DNA from: Metallibacterium scheffleri
GTDB taxonomy: Bacteria; Pseudomonadota; Gammaproteobacteria; Xanthomonadales; Rhodanobacteraceae
Reading direction: 5' to 3'
Assembly: GCF_002077135.1 (NCBI RefSeq)
Contig: NZ_LDOS01000002.1
Span: 1,513,865 to 1,577,864, forward strand
DNA: 64,000 bases
Part shown: positions 44,069-53,480 of the stretch, one piece after another
Position numbering within the stretch: the first letter of the stretch is position 1
Layout: every line of letters starts with the position of its first letter
Translations under genes and position numbers: made by a program
The notes under the pieces: generated by a model
The model's database searches: none
What the model was told of the DNA's origin: nothing
Seen by the model: the letters and a program-made list of their open reading frames with translations, nothing else

Positions 44069-45268
44069 TCAGACCAGCGCCGCGCAAAACGCGGCGATGC
44101 GCTGGAGGCCAGGCTCAAGCTGTGCCGCCGGGCAGGTGTAGGAGATGCGCAGCGCGCGCGGTTCGCCGAAGGCCGAGCCGGGCACGCACGCCACGCCCTG
44201 GTGCTCGAGCAGCGCGGCGCAAAACGCGACGTCATCGGCGATGACCTGGTCACCGCAGCGTTTGCCGAAGAACGCCGAGATATCGGGGAACGCATAGAAC
44301 GCGCCCTGCGGACGCGGGCAGGACACACCGGGAATCGCGCTGAGCGCAGCGTGCACGCGGTCGCGACGCCGGGTGAAATCGGCGCATTCGCGCGCGGTCA
44401 CGTCCTGCGGACCCGTGAGCGCCGCCACTGCGGCAGCGGTGACGATTTCCGGCAGATTGGTGATGTGGTTGGAATTGAGCGTGGTCACCGCCGTGGCCAC
44501 GGCCTTGGGTCCAGCCATGAAGCCCACGCGCCAGCCCGGCATGCCGTAAGTTTTGGACAGTGAATCGACGAAGATCGTGCGCTCGGTCAGCTCTGGTCTG
44601 AGGTGCACGAAATTGTGATAACCAAGGCCGTCGAACACCATGCGGTGGTAGATGTCGTCGGTGATGATCCATGTGTCCGGCTTGCGCACCAGCACCTCGG
44701 CCAGTGCGGCGATCTCGGCGCGCGTGTAGACCATGCCGGTGGGATTGGACGGGTTGTTGAACAGGAACACGCGCGTGGATGGCGTCAGTGCGGCATCGAG
44801 CTGCTGCGGCGTCAGCTTGTAACCCTGCGTGGGCGGACATGGCAGCAGCTTGACCCTGGCGCCGACGATCTCGGCGATGTCCATGTAGCTGGTCCAGTAG
44901 GGCGTCGGAAAGGCGATCTCGTCACCTTCGTCGAGCAGCGCTTCGGCCAGGTTGTACAGCACGTGCTTGGCGCCCACGCCGGTGGACAGATTCTCGCGCG
45001 CATAGCCACTGAATCCGGCCTGCTGCAGATGCTTCAGGAAGGCATCCAGCAGTTCGTTGCTGCCGCGGTTGGAGCCGTATTGCCCGCTGTCGTGCTCCAG
45101 CGCCTTGCGCACCGCCTCGTAGACGTGCGGACCCGGCAGGAAATTGGGTACGCCGATGGAAAAACTGATCACATCACGGCCCGAGGCCTTGAGCGCCTTG
45201 GCCTTTTCGGCGATGACCATGATCGCGCTGGGCTTGGCGCGACCCATGCGCTGGGCGAGCTGCAACAT
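44069..45268 (-). CDS. Class I aminotransferase, probable aspartate aminotransferase
   Basis: A 399-residue fold-type I PLP enzyme with Lys239 in VDSLSKTYGMPGWRVGF, NNPSNPTGMVY for the PLP-binding Asn and TDDIYHRMVFDG for the Asp/Tyr pair. The conserved substrate Arg is in LRISYTC. The sequence resembles subgroup I-gamma aspartate aminotransferases, also found as prephenate or glutamate-pyruvate transaminases. Substrate specificity cannot be settled from motifs. The start at 45268 follows AGGAA. Confidence 0.85.
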   Translation of the reverse strand: MLQLAQRMGRAKPSAIMVIAEKAKALKASGRDVISFSIGVPNFLPGPHVYEAVRKALEHDSGQYGSNRGSNELLDAFLKHLQQAGFSGYARENLSTGVGAKHVLYNLAEALLDEGDEIAFPTPYWTSYMDIAEIVGARVKLLPCPPTQGYKLTPQQLDAALTPSTRVFLFNNPSNPTGMVYTRAEIAALAEVLVRKPDTWIITDDIYHRMVFDGLGYHNFVHLRPELTERTIFVDSLSKTYGMPGWRVGFMAGPKAVATAVTTLNSNHITNLPEIVTAAAVAALTGPQDVTARECADFTRRRDRVHAALSAIPGVSCPRPQGAFYAFPDISAFFGKRCGDQVIADDVAFCAALLEHQGVACVPGSAFGEPRALRISYTCPAAQLEPGLQRIAAFCAALV

Positions 45269-45407
45269 CGGAATTCCTCGCGCGTCAAAGCCGCAATTCT
45301 ACCACGCGTGTTGCAGCGCCCGGCCACGCGTTGCCGCCACGACGGCGCGCCGCGTGCGTCGCGCCGCTGCCTGTCGCATCATGACGCCAGTATCGGGTGG
45401 AGGCACC

Positions 45408-45656
45408 ATGCACTGGATCGCGGTCTTCATCATCGGCTTGATCATCGGCCTGCTGGCGCGTGCGCTCACGCCCGGCCGCGGCCCGCACGGCATCATCCTC
45501 ACCGCGCTGCTCGGCATCGCCGGATCCATCGTCGGCACCTGGGCCGGTCAGACGCTGGGCTGGTACGCGCCCGGCCAGCCTGCCGGCTTCATCGCCTCGG
45601 TGGTCGGCGCGATGCTGCTGCTGTTGCTGCACCGGATGCTGACGCGGCAATCCTGA
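45408..45656 (+). CDS. GlsB/YeaQ/YmgE-family small membrane protein
   Basis: An 82-residue protein with three hydrophobic segments and glycine-rich helices (GLIIGLLARAL, LTALLGIAGSIVGTWAG, ASVVGAMLLLLL). This is the transglycosylase-associated family, often induced under stress; its biochemical function is unknown. The start at 45408 follows GGAGG by 3-4 nt. It is convergent with the cyclophilin gene. Confidence 0.87.
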   Translation: MHWIAVFIIGLIIGLLARALTPGRGPHGIILTALLGIAGSIVGTWAGQTLGWYAPGQPAGFIASVVGAMLLLLLHRMLTRQS

Positions 45657-45670
45657 GCGTGCGGACGCGC

Positions 45671-46177
45671 TCAACGCGCGTCGAGCACCTTGTTCCACTC
45701 GGCCACGCGCGCGGCCTGCGCGGCGAGCACCGCGTCGGCATCGCCTTCCAGGGTGATGCGTTCCAGCTTGTCATCGGCGCGGATGGCATCAACCATTTTC
45801 TGATCGTCGGCACCAAGCACCGCGCCGAAGACGGTGTGCTTGCCATCCAGCCACGGCGTGGCCACATGGGTAATGAAGAACTGGCTGCCGTTGGTGCCGG
45901 GACCCGCATTGGCCATCGACAGGATGCCGGGTCTGTCATGGCGCAGGTCACTGCGGCACTCGTCCTCGAAGCGGTAACCCGGACCACCACGCCCGTCGCC
46001 GTTGGGGCAACCGCCCTGGATCATGAAATCAGCGATGACGCGGTGGAAATTCAAGCCGTCGTAATAGCCACGCCTTACCAGATTGACGAAGTTGGCCACG
46101 GTCAGCGGCGCCTTGTCGGCGAACAGTTCGACGCGGATCGGCCCGCGAGCGGTGTGGAAGGTGGCGATCAGTGACAT
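45671..46177 (-). CDS. ppiB: Peptidyl-prolyl cis-trans isomerase, cyclophilin type
   Basis: A 168-residue cytoplasmic cyclophilin with no signal peptide. Catalytic-site motifs include [43 protein letters not shown] and HTVFGAVL. It catalyses proline isomerisation during folding. The start at 46177 ([12 protein letters not shown]) begins at the first strand. Some residues differ from E. coli PpiB, so the symbol is tentative. Confidence 0.9.
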   Translation of the reverse strand: MSLIATFHTARGPIRVELFADKAPLTVANFVNLVRRGYYDGLNFHRVIADFMIQGGCPNGDGRGGPGYRFEDECRSDLRHDRPGILSMANAGPGTNGSQFFITHVATPWLDGKHTVFGAVLGADDQKMVDAIRADDKLERITLEGDADAVLAAQAARVAEWNKVLDAR

Positions 46178-46370
46178 GGGTGGCCTCGCAAGTGGAAATG
46201 ATGTTCGCGCCAGGCTCGGCACGGGGCGCACACGATACCCGAGATCGCCGCGGACACTGCGGTCAAGCGCGCGCCGATGCTGCAGCGCACCCAATGGCGA
46301 TGCGAACGGCTACACTAGGCGGCTATTCCACCACCGGCAGGGTCTGCGGCGTATCCGCGGGCGTTCTCGC

Positions 46371-48200
46371 ATGTCCATCGAAAATCTGCGCAACATCGCC
46401 ATCGTCGCCCACGTCGATCATGGCAAGACCACGCTGGTCGACCAGCTGCTGAAGCAGTCCGGCACGCTCAGCGAGCGCGCCGTGGTGCCGGACCGCGTGA
46501 TGGACTCGAACGATCAGGAACGCGAGCGCGGCATCACCATCCTGGCCAAGAACACCGCGATCAACTGGCGTGAAAACCGCATCAACATCGTCGATACCCC
46601 GGGCCATGCCGATTTCGGCGGCGAGGTCGAGCGCGTGCTGTCGATGGTCGACTCGGTACTGATCCTGGTCGATGCCATGGATGGCCCGATGCCGCAGACG
46701 CGCTTCGTCACGCAGAAAGCCTTCAACATGGGCTTCAAGCCGATCGTGGTGATCAACAAGATCGACCGCCCCGGCGCGCGCCCGGATTGGGTACTGAACG
46801 CCACGTTCGATCTGTTCGACCGCCTCGGCGCGAGCAACGAGCAACTCGACTTTCCGGTGGTCTACGCCTCGGCGCTGCACGGCTACGCCAGCGATGACCC
46901 GGAGGCGCGCGACGGCGACATGACCCCGCTGTTTGAAGCGATCATGCGTCATGTGGCGCCGCCGCAGGTGGACCCGGAAGGCCCGTTCCAGATGCGCATC
47001 AGCCAGCTCGATTATTCGAGCTATGTAGGCCTGATCGGCATCGGCCGCATCCAGCGCGGGCGCATACGCACCAACACCGCGGTGACGGTGGTCGACCGCG
47101 AAGGCAAGCGCCGCAACGGACGCGTGCTGCAGGTACTGGGCTTTCTCGGCCTGGATCGGCGCGAGGTGCCGGAAGCCACGGCCGGTGACATTGTCGCGAT
47201 CTCGGGCCTCGAGGGCCTGAGCATTTCCGATACGGTGTGCGACCCGTCCGCACCCGAGGCGCTGCCAGCGCTGACCGTGGACGAGCCGACCATCAGCATG
47301 ACGTTCCAGGTCAATACCTCGCCGTTCGCCGGCAACAAGGAACACGGTGGCGGCAAGTACCTCACCAGCCGCCAGTTGCGCGAGCGCCTGGCGCGCGAAA
47401 CACTGCACAACGTCGCGCTGCGCGTGGAGGAAACCGAGGACGCCGACAAGTTCAAGGTATCCGGCCGCGGCGAGCTGCACCTATCGGTGCTGATCGAGAA
47501 CATGCGGCGCGAAAGTTACGAGCTGGCGGTATCGCGTCCCGAGGTCATCATCAAGGAAATCGACGGCCAGATGATGGAACCTTACGAGCAACTGGTGGTG
47601 GATCTCGAAGAGTCCTACCAGGGCGGCGTGATGGAGCGCTTGGGCATGCGTCGCGGCCAGTTGAAGAACATGGTGCCGGACGGCAAGGGCCGTGTGCGCA
47701 TCGATTACGTCATCCCGGCGCGTGGACTGATCGGCTTCCAGACCGAGTTTCGCACCCTCACCGCGGGCACTGGACTGCTGTTCCACGTGTTCGATCACTA
47801 CGGCCCGCGCGGCGATGGCGCCATCGCCAAGCGCCCCAACGGCGTGATGATCTCCAACGGCACCGGCCGCGCCCCGCCCTATGCGCTGATGGCGCTGCAG
47901 GAACGCGGGCGCCTGCTGGTGGGCGGCGGCGAGGAAATCTACGAAGGCCAGCTGGTGGGCATCCACGCCAAGGACAACGACCTCACCGTGAACGCGCTGC
48001 GCGAGAAGCAGATGACCAATATCCGCGCTGCCGGCAAGGACGAAAATGTCTCGCTCACGCCGCCAGTGAAGATGTCGCTGGAACAGGCGCTGGAATTCAT
48101 CGAGGAGGATGAGCTGGTCGAGGTCACGCCCAAGGGCATCCGCCTGCGCAAGAAAAACCTCACCGAGAATGACCGCAAGCGCGCTTCGCGCACGGGCTGA
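46371..48200 (+). CDS. typA: Ribosome-associated GTPase TypA/BipA
   Basis: A 609-residue translational GTPase that binds the ribosome and acts in subunit assembly and stress adaptation. The G-domain shows AHVDHGKTT (residues 13-21), the switch region [15 protein letters not shown] and NKIDRP. It is followed by EF-G-like domains and the family-specific C-terminal domain with [17 protein letters not shown]. The ATG at 46371 ([12 protein letters not shown]) matches the family start. It is divergent from the cyclophilin gene. Confidence 0.96.
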   Translation: MSIENLRNIAIVAHVDHGKTTLVDQLLKQSGTLSERAVVPDRVMDSNDQERERGITILAKNTAINWRENRINIVDTPGHADFGGEVERVLSMVDSVLILVDAMDGPMPQTRFVTQKAFNMGFKPIVVINKIDRPGARPDWVLNATFDLFDRLGASNEQLDFPVVYASALHGYASDDPEARDGDMTPLFEAIMRHVAPPQVDPEGPFQMRISQLDYSSYVGLIGIGRIQRGRIRTNTAVTVVDREGKRRNGRVLQVLGFLGLDRREVPEATAGDIVAISGLEGLSISDTVCDPSAPEALPALTVDEPTISMTFQVNTSPFAGNKEHGGGKYLTSRQLRERLARETLHNVALRVEETEDADKFKVSGRGELHLSVLIENMRRESYELAVSRPEVIIKEIDGQMMEPYEQLVVDLEESYQGGVMERLGMRRGQLKNMVPDGKGRVRIDYVIPARGLIGFQTEFRTLTAGTGLLFHVFDHYGPRGDGAIAKRPNGVMISNGTGRAPPYALMALQERGRLLVGGGEEIYEGQLVGIHAKDNDLTVNALREKQMTNIRAAGKDENVSLTPPVKMSLEQALEFIEEDELVEVTPKGIRLRKKNLTENDRKRASRTG

Positions 48201-48349
48201 GCGATTACCGTATCGCATTGCGCCATGCCGTTGTGCACCGCGCATGCACCACGCGTCCATGCCCGGCACGGGCCGGGCGTGTACGTCATGCTCATGTCTC
48301 GCCCGCGCTGTTGCGTGCATCACGCTGGATGAAATCGTAGCGTGTGCGT

Positions 48350-48380
48350 TTGACACAATCGTTCACAATCATGCTATAGC
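48350..48380 (+). promoter_or_regulatory. Promoter of the haem-oxygenase-like gene
   Basis: A perfect TTGACA (48350-48355) is followed 19 nt later by an extended -10 element, TGCTATAGC (hexamer 48375-48380). This AT-rich segment stands out from the surrounding GC-rich sequence and lies 30 nt before the start codon. The spacer is 2 nt longer than ideal, which the TGn extension may offset. Confidence 0.65.
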
Positions 48381-48410
48381 TTGCTTGCATCCACCCCTGA
48401 GGAGCGAGCA

Positions 48411-49190
48411 ATGAACAACGAATTTGTGCGTACCGGTGCACTGAAGGATCTGCGCAGTTATCCGCTGTGGGCACAGGAGGTCATGGAAAGCTGCGAACCG
48501 GCCAAGCGTGCGGTACTCGAGCATCCGATCTGGGCCATGATGCGCGAGGGCAGCCTGTCCGACGCTGCGATGCAGCGTTTCATCCTCAGCGCCTGGCCGG
48601 TGATCGAGCAATTCCCGCAGTACATGGCCATGAATCTGCTCAAGGCGCGCTATGGCCGCAGCCGTGGCGAAAACATGGCGCGGCGCTGGCTGGTGCGCAA
48701 TATCCGTGTAGAGCAAAACCACGCCGATTACTGGCTGGACTGGTCCGATGCCGTTGGTGCGCCACGCGAAGTGGTGCTCGGCGACAATGCCGCCGCGCCC
48801 GAGGCCGGCATCCTCAGCCACTGGTGCTGGCAGGTCAGCGCCAGCGACACCCTGGCTGCCGGCATGCTCGCAACCAACTATGCGGTGGAAGGCATCACGG
48901 GTGAATGGGCGCAGCTGGTCACCCAGGACGACATTTATGCCTATGGATTCGAGGCGCGCATTCGCGCCAAGGCGATGCGCTGGCTCAAGTTGCACGCCGA
49001 GTATGACGATACCCATCCTTGGGAAGCATTGGAAATCGTCAGCACGCTGGTCGGCCCGCACCCCAGCCCGGAAACGACCAATCACCTGCGACGCTGCGTA
49101 CTCAATACCTATGTCTACAAACGCATTGCCCTGGAACATTGCATGCAGGCACAGCAGCGCAACACCAGCGTGCAGGCGGTTGCGGCCTAA
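48411..49190 (+). CDS. Haem-oxygenase-like (HDO/TenA-PqqC fold) putative diiron enzyme
   Basis: A 259-residue, all-helical protein starting at 48411 after GAGGAG. The metal-ligand pattern of haem-oxygenase-like diiron oxidases can be followed: E101 and H104 in RVEQNHADYW, E160 in YAVEGITGEW, and H195/D199/H202 in LHAEYDDTHPWEALE. The last triad has exactly the H-x3-D-x2-H spacing of CADD-type proteins. The first Glu-His pair is closer together (E-x2-H) than in CADD (E-x6-H), so the first ligand is less certain. Relatives include CADD and its homologues that make para-aminobenzoate, N-oxygenases and decarboxylases. The substrate here is unknown and no biosynthetic cluster adjoins it. Confidence 0.72.
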   Translation: MNNEFVRTGALKDLRSYPLWAQEVMESCEPAKRAVLEHPIWAMMREGSLSDAAMQRFILSAWPVIEQFPQYMAMNLLKARYGRSRGENMARRWLVRNIRVEQNHADYWLDWSDAVGAPREVVLGDNAAAPEAGILSHWCWQVSASDTLAAGMLATNYAVEGITGEWAQLVTQDDIYAYGFEARIRAKAMRWLKLHAEYDDTHPWEALEIVSTLVGPHPSPETTNHLRRCVLNTYVYKRIALEHCMQAQQRNTSVQAVAA

Positions 49191-49262
49191 GTTCCCGCTT
49201 TGCCATCATCTCCGCCGCGGCGCAATCGGGTACCGTGGCGGCGTTGGTGGAGAATGATGGGC

Positions 49263-52034
49263 ATGCGCAAGATCGACCCGGACCCGCGACCGCTGCCGTT
49301 GGAGCAGCAGTTGCGTCCGTTGCTGGTCAGCATGATCGCGATCGTGATGCTGGTGCTGCTGTTGACCTGGTTTGCCCTGCAGGTGCAGGTTGCCGTCGCC
49401 GGGTTCCTCAATGGCGAGAGCATCTGGTCGAAGGCGCAGAAGCAGGCCATCATCGAGTTGTATGCCTACGCCACGCATGGCGATGCTCGGAATTTGCGCG
49501 GGTATCAGGACAACATGCGGGTCGTCATGGCTGATCGCGCCGGGCGCGATGCCGTGGCCGGCGCGCACCCGCAACCCGCGCTGGCCCGACGTGCATTCGC
49601 CAGTACCGGTGCCCTGCCGCAATCCATCCCGCTGCTGGTCTTTGCCATGCAGCATCTCGCTGCAGCGCCGTATATCAGCACGGCGTTGCGCAGCTGGCGC
49701 GCCAGCGACCCCGCCATGGATGAATTGCCGGGCATCGCGCAGCACCTGCAGGCGCTGTACGCGCAGCCGCATCCCTCGCCCATCGAAACCAGCGTCGAGG
49801 CCGCGCGCATCCTGCGGATCAATGCCACCGTGGCGCCGCTGGCCGATACATTTTCTAGAAGCATCGCCCTCGGCGCAGCCTGGTTGGCGCGCGTCCTGTT
49901 CTGGTCGATGTGCAGCGCCACGCTGCTGATGCTGGCGATCTGGTTGTACTTCGCGCGGCGCACCCTGCGCGCATTACGCGGCTCCGAATCGCGCTATCGC
50001 ACCCTGCTGGACGGCGCGCACGACGCCATCGCCGTGGTCGATGCCGGCAGCGGCCGCATTCTCGAAATCAACCAGGCCGCCGAGCACATGATCGGCGGCA
50101 GCCGCCAGCAAATCAGTGGCCGCCTCTTCGCCAGCCTGTTCCCGGAGGGCCTGCCCAGGCTTGACGACGCGGCCGCACCCAGCGCGCATGCCGACGTGGC
50201 GCTGGCCGGCAACGGCGATCGCGTGCGCCATGTCGCCATCAGCCTCAGCCGCAACCAGTGGGGAGAGCGCGCCGTGCAACTGGCCATCATGCGCGACATG
50301 ACCGAGCGCCTGCGCATGGAGGAAGACCGTCGCGTCGCCGCAGAAGCGCTGGCCAACATCGCCGAAGGCGTGCTGATTGCCGATGCCGAGCGCCGCATCA
50401 TCAGTGGCAACGCCGCCGCCGAGGCGCTGACCGGATACAGCGTCAGCGAACTGATCGGCACGCCGCTGGACGCGCTGCGCAGCCAGTCGACTGGTGCTGC
50501 GCTGGATGTCGCGTTGTGGCAGGAAGTCGCCTATGTCGGTCACTGGCAAGGCCGCGTGCAGAGCCGGCGCAAGGACGGGCGCACGTATCCGGAACGACTC
50601 AGTCTGAGCGCGATCCGTGCCAGCGACGGCACGCCGCACCGTTATGTCGCGGTGTTCGACGACATTTCCGAATCCGAAGCCTATCAGCGCCAGCTTGAAC
50701 ACCTCGCCCTGCACGATCCCCTGACCGGGTTGCTGAATCGCGCCGCATTCGAGCAGGAGGCCGCGCGCCTGCTGATCGATATGCGCCGCCACGGACGTGG
50801 CGCAGTTATGCTGTTCCTTGATCTGGATGGCTTCAAGGCGGTCAACGACAGCTACGGGCACGCCTTCGGCGATCAGTTGTTGCAGCAGGTCGGACAGCGT
50901 CTGCAAAACCAGATCGCCGGGCAGAACCGCGCCGGTCGCATCGGCGGCGACGAGTTCACTTTGCTGCTCTTCGATCCCGGCTCGCGCGACGAGGCCCTGC
51001 CCGTCGTGCGCAAGCTGCTGCTGTTACTCAGCGAACCTTTTCATGTGCTCGAACACGAGATTTTCCTGTCCGCCAGCATTGGCGTCTCCAGCTTCCCCGA
51101 GGATGGCGACGATCCCGCCACGCTGATCGCCAATGCCGATGCGGCGATGTATTCGGTCAAGGCCGACGAGCGCAACAGCTATCGCGTCTATACCAAGGTC
51201 ATGCAGGCGTCGACGCGCACGCGCCTGACTCTGGCCGGGGAATTGCGTCAAGCCATCGCGCGCGGCGAGTTTCATCTCGTCTACCAGCCCAGCCTCGATT
51301 TGCGTACGCGCAAGCTGATCGCGGTGGAAGCATTGCTGCGCTGGCAGCACCCCGAGCGCGGCGAAATCTCACCGGCCGAGTTCATCCCGCTCGCCGAAAG
51401 CCTGGGCATGGTACGTGCGGTGGGCGCATGGGTGATCGACGCGGCCTGCCGACAGATCCGCGCCTGGCTGGATGCCGGCCTGCCGATGCTGCGCGTGGCG
51501 GTGAATATTTCGGCCAGCCACCTGCGTCATCTACAGTTCGTCGAGGATCTGCGCACCACGCTGCAGCAGCACCGCTGCCCGCCCGAGGCGCTGATGATCG
51601 AGTTGACCGAAAGCGCGATTCTGCACATCGGCGAGCGCTCACGGCACACGCTGGCGGCGTTGCACGAGCTCGGCATCGGCGTGGCCGTGGACGATTTCGG
51701 CACGGGTTACTCGTCGCTGGCCTATCTCAAACTGCCGGCGATCCGCACCATCAAGGTCGACCAGTCCTTCGTCAATGGTCTGCCCGACGACGCCAACGAC
51801 GCCGCGATCACGCGTGCCATTCTGGCGCTGGCGCAAAGTCTCGGCCTGGAAGCCATCGCCGAGGGCATCGAGACCGAACCGCAGCTTGCTTTCCTGCTCG
51901 CGGCAGGCTGTCTAGAAGGCCAGGGCTACCTGTTCGCACGCCCGCTGCTGCCGGATGCCATCGCGGCGCTTCTGGCAGAGTCCCGGATGCCGCCTACATC
52001 AGGCGCTGCGCCGAACGCCGCAATGCCAGGGTGA
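49263..52034 (+). CDS. Membrane PAS-GGDEF-EAL c-di-GMP protein
   Basis: A protein of about 923 residues. Two membrane helices (about 20-45 and 210-238) flank a periplasmic region, and then come two PAS domains (about 248-370 and 375-490). The GGDEF domain has an intact RIGGDEF near 559-565 and the EAL domain (about 660-910) has EALLRW near 689. The EAL catalytic set appears complete (AVNISASHLR, ELTES, DDFGTGYSS, KVDQSF, EGQGYLF). There is no RxxD inhibitory site before GGDEF. Synthesis, hydrolysis or both are possible. Three clustered ATGs (49254, 49257, 49263) leave the start uncertain; I prefer 49263 for its spacing from GGTGGAG. The 3' end overlaps the convergent hdeD-like gene by 41 nt. 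Confidence 0.88.
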   Translation: MRKIDPDPRPLPLEQQLRPLLVSMIAIVMLVLLLTWFALQVQVAVAGFLNGESIWSKAQKQAIIELYAYATHGDARNLRGYQDNMRVVMADRAGRDAVAGAHPQPALARRAFASTGALPQSIPLLVFAMQHLAAAPYISTALRSWRASDPAMDELPGIAQHLQALYAQPHPSPIETSVEAARILRINATVAPLADTFSRSIALGAAWLARVLFWSMCSATLLMLAIWLYFARRTLRALRGSESRYRTLLDGAHDAIAVVDAGSGRILEINQAAEHMIGGSRQQISGRLFASLFPEGLPRLDDAAAPSAHADVALAGNGDRVRHVAISLSRNQWGERAVQLAIMRDMTERLRMEEDRRVAAEALANIAEGVLIADAERRIISGNAAAEALTGYSVSELIGTPLDALRSQSTGAALDVALWQEVAYVGHWQGRVQSRRKDGRTYPERLSLSAIRASDGTPHRYVAVFDDISESEAYQRQLEHLALHDPLTGLLNRAAFEQEAARLLIDMRRHGRGAVMLFLDLDGFKAVNDSYGHAFGDQLLQQVGQRLQNQIAGQNRAGRIGGDEFTLLLFDPGSRDEALPVVRKLLLLLSEPFHVLEHEIFLSASIGVSSFPEDGDDPATLIANADAAMYSVKADERNSYRVYTKVMQASTRTRLTLAGELRQAIARGEFHLVYQPSLDLRTRKLIAVEALLRWQHPERGEISPAEFIPLAESLGMVRAVGAWVIDAACRQIRAWLDAGLPMLRVAVNISASHLRHLQFVEDLRTTLQQHRCPPEALMIELTESAILHIGERSRHTLAALHELGIGVAVDDFGTGYSSLAYLKLPAIRTIKVDQSFVNGLPDDANDAAITRAILALAQSLGLEAIAEGIETEPQLAFLLAAGCLEGQGYLFARPLLPDAIAALLAESRMPPTSGAAPNAAMPG

Positions 52035-52518
52035 ACATCAGGCCGCTGATGCCATTGACGATCAACACCGCGCCCAGCAGCGTACCCAGCGCCCACGCGC
52101 TGCTGGCCGGCCAGCCCAGGCCGATCATCAATCCCAACACGATGCTGACGACACCATCGATCAACAACCAGCGCGCGCCCTGCGCCGGCCGATGCCGATA
52201 CCAAGCCAGCAGGCGCAGCACGCCACCGGTGAAAAAAACGACTGCCAGCACCAGGGTCATGCTCACCAGCGCCAAGCCCGGCACATACACCAGATACAGT
52301 CCTGCAGCCACGTACAACAATCCCAGCGCCACGTGCACTGCACGGCTCTTGGCGCGATGCGCGTGGAAGGCGGCGGCGACATGGAACATACCGCCGATGA
52401 CCAGCAGCCACGCAATCACCAGCGCGGAAATGAATCCGGCCGCCAGCGGCAGCGCGAAGGCCAATACACCGACGATGATCATCGCCAGCCACAACACGAT
52501 CCAGCCAATGCCGCGCAT
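51994..52518 (-). CDS. HdeD-family inner-membrane protein
   Basis: A 174-residue protein with six closely packed hydrophobic helices in three similar pairs (GWIVLWLAMIIVGVLAFALP, ALVIAWLLVIGGMFHVAAAFHAH, ARWLLIDGVVSIVLGLMIG and others). This matches the DUF308/HdeD repeat family, linked to acid resistance in E. coli. The start at 52518 has a strong GGAGGA site; upstream ATGs lack one. It is convergent with the GGDEF-EAL gene and divergent from the PP-loop gene. Confidence 0.88.
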   Translation of the reverse strand: MRGIGWIVLWLAMIIVGVLAFALPLAAGFISALVIAWLLVIGGMFHVAAAFHAHRAKSRAVHVALGLLYVAAGLYLVYVPGLALVSMTLVLAVVFFTGGVLRLLAWYRHRPAQGARWLLIDGVVSIVLGLMIGLGWPASSAWALGTLLGAVLIVNGISGLMFTLALRRSAQRLM

Positions 52519-52605
52519 GCCATGTCCTCCAAGGATCAATCCGGTAGACATGCTGCGGCACGCCATGCGCGCGCGTCAATGCGGTTGCGCACCAAGCGGC
52601 TTGCG

Positions 52606-53301
52606 ATGAGCGCGCCGCGTCCTGTCCTGCTGGCGTGGAGCGGCGGCAAGGATTGCCTGATGGCACTGCAGCGCCTGCGCGCCGATCCCGCCTGGCGCGT
52701 GTGCGGCCTGCTGACCACGGTGACCGGCGCGTTTGATCGCGTCGCCATGCATGGCATCCGCCGCAGCGTGCTGCACGCGCAGGCTGCCGCGCTGGCTCTG
52801 CCACTGCTCGAATCGGTACTGGACTGGCCGGCCAGCAACACCAGCTACGCACAAACCTTCGCCGCCAGCCTCGAACAGGCGCGCGTTGCCACGCCCGATT
52901 TGGCGCACATCGCCTTCGGCGATCTGTTTCTGGCCGACGTGCGCGCGTGGCGCGAAGAACTGCTGGCCGACCTGGGCTGGAAGGGTGTCTTCCCGCTGTG
53001 GGGGTCGGATACCGCGGCGCTGGCGCGCAGCTTCATTGCTGCCGGGCACCAGGCAGTGCTCACCTGCGTGGACACCACCCAGCTCGACGCCGACTTCAGT
53101 GGCCGCGCCTTCGATGCCGATCTGCTGGATGCCCTGCCCGCCAACGTCGACCCTTGTGGCGAGCACGGCGAGTTCCACACGCTTTGCCACGAGGGCCCAC
53201 TGTTCGCCCAAGCCTTGCCGATCCGGCGCGGCACTACGCTGCTGCGCGAGCAGCGCTTCCAGTACACCGACTTCGAGCTCGCCGACCACCCGGCAGGCTG
53301 A
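52606..53301 (+). CDS. Dph6/MJ0570-like PP-loop ATP-binding protein
   Basis: A 231-residue protein of the ATP-pyrophosphatase (PP-loop) superfamily with WSGGKDCLMAL at residues 11-21. Later motifs are FGDLFLADVRAWRE, GVFPLWG and the C-terminal PCGEHGEFHTLCHEGPLF. The GExGEFHT ending is shared with Dph6, the archaeal/eukaryotic diphthamide synthetase. Bacteria lack diphthamide, so the true substrate is unknown; it is often annotated as an ATP-binding or adenine nucleotide hydrolase-like protein. The ATG at 52606 is preferred, with 52579 as an alternative. Confidence 0.82.
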   Translation: MSAPRPVLLAWSGGKDCLMALQRLRADPAWRVCGLLTTVTGAFDRVAMHGIRRSVLHAQAAALALPLLESVLDWPASNTSYAQTFAASLEQARVATPDLAHIAFGDLFLADVRAWREELLADLGWKGVFPLWGSDTAALARSFIAAGHQAVLTCVDTTQLDADFSGRAFDADLLDALPANVDPCGEHGEFHTLCHEGPLFAQALPIRRGTTLLREQRFQYTDFELADHPAG

Positions 53302-53430
53302 ATCACTCCGGAGTCAGCAATCACGGGAACAGATTCAGTAGCAGGCGGCTCGAAGTTTGAATGATCCTTACAGGCTCGTCATCCCTTCGCTCGATAGGGG
53401 TCGGGAAGGCTCATCACCTCCCCGCCCTCC

Positions 53431-53463
53431 GAACCGTGCGTGCGGTTCTCCCGCACACGGCTC
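53431..53463 (-). ncRNA. Domain V of the group II intron
   Basis: The minus strand begins GAGCCGT and ends ACGGTTC, forming a 7-bp lower stem. It has the catalytic AGC triad, an inner GTGCGG/CCGCAC stem, a GAGAA loop and a 2-nt bulge, the standard domain V architecture of about 33-34 nt. It lies between the RT stop codon and the intron 3' end. Confidence 0.8.
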
Positions 53464-53480
53464 TCCAGTGGGTGGTTGCT

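Noticed and set aside
48261-48278. GCCCGGC-ACGG-GCCGGGC hairpin after typA, considered as an intrinsic terminator
   Set aside because: The stem is perfect but no T-run follows and it lies about 60 nt after the stop codon. The evidence was too weak to list as a terminator.
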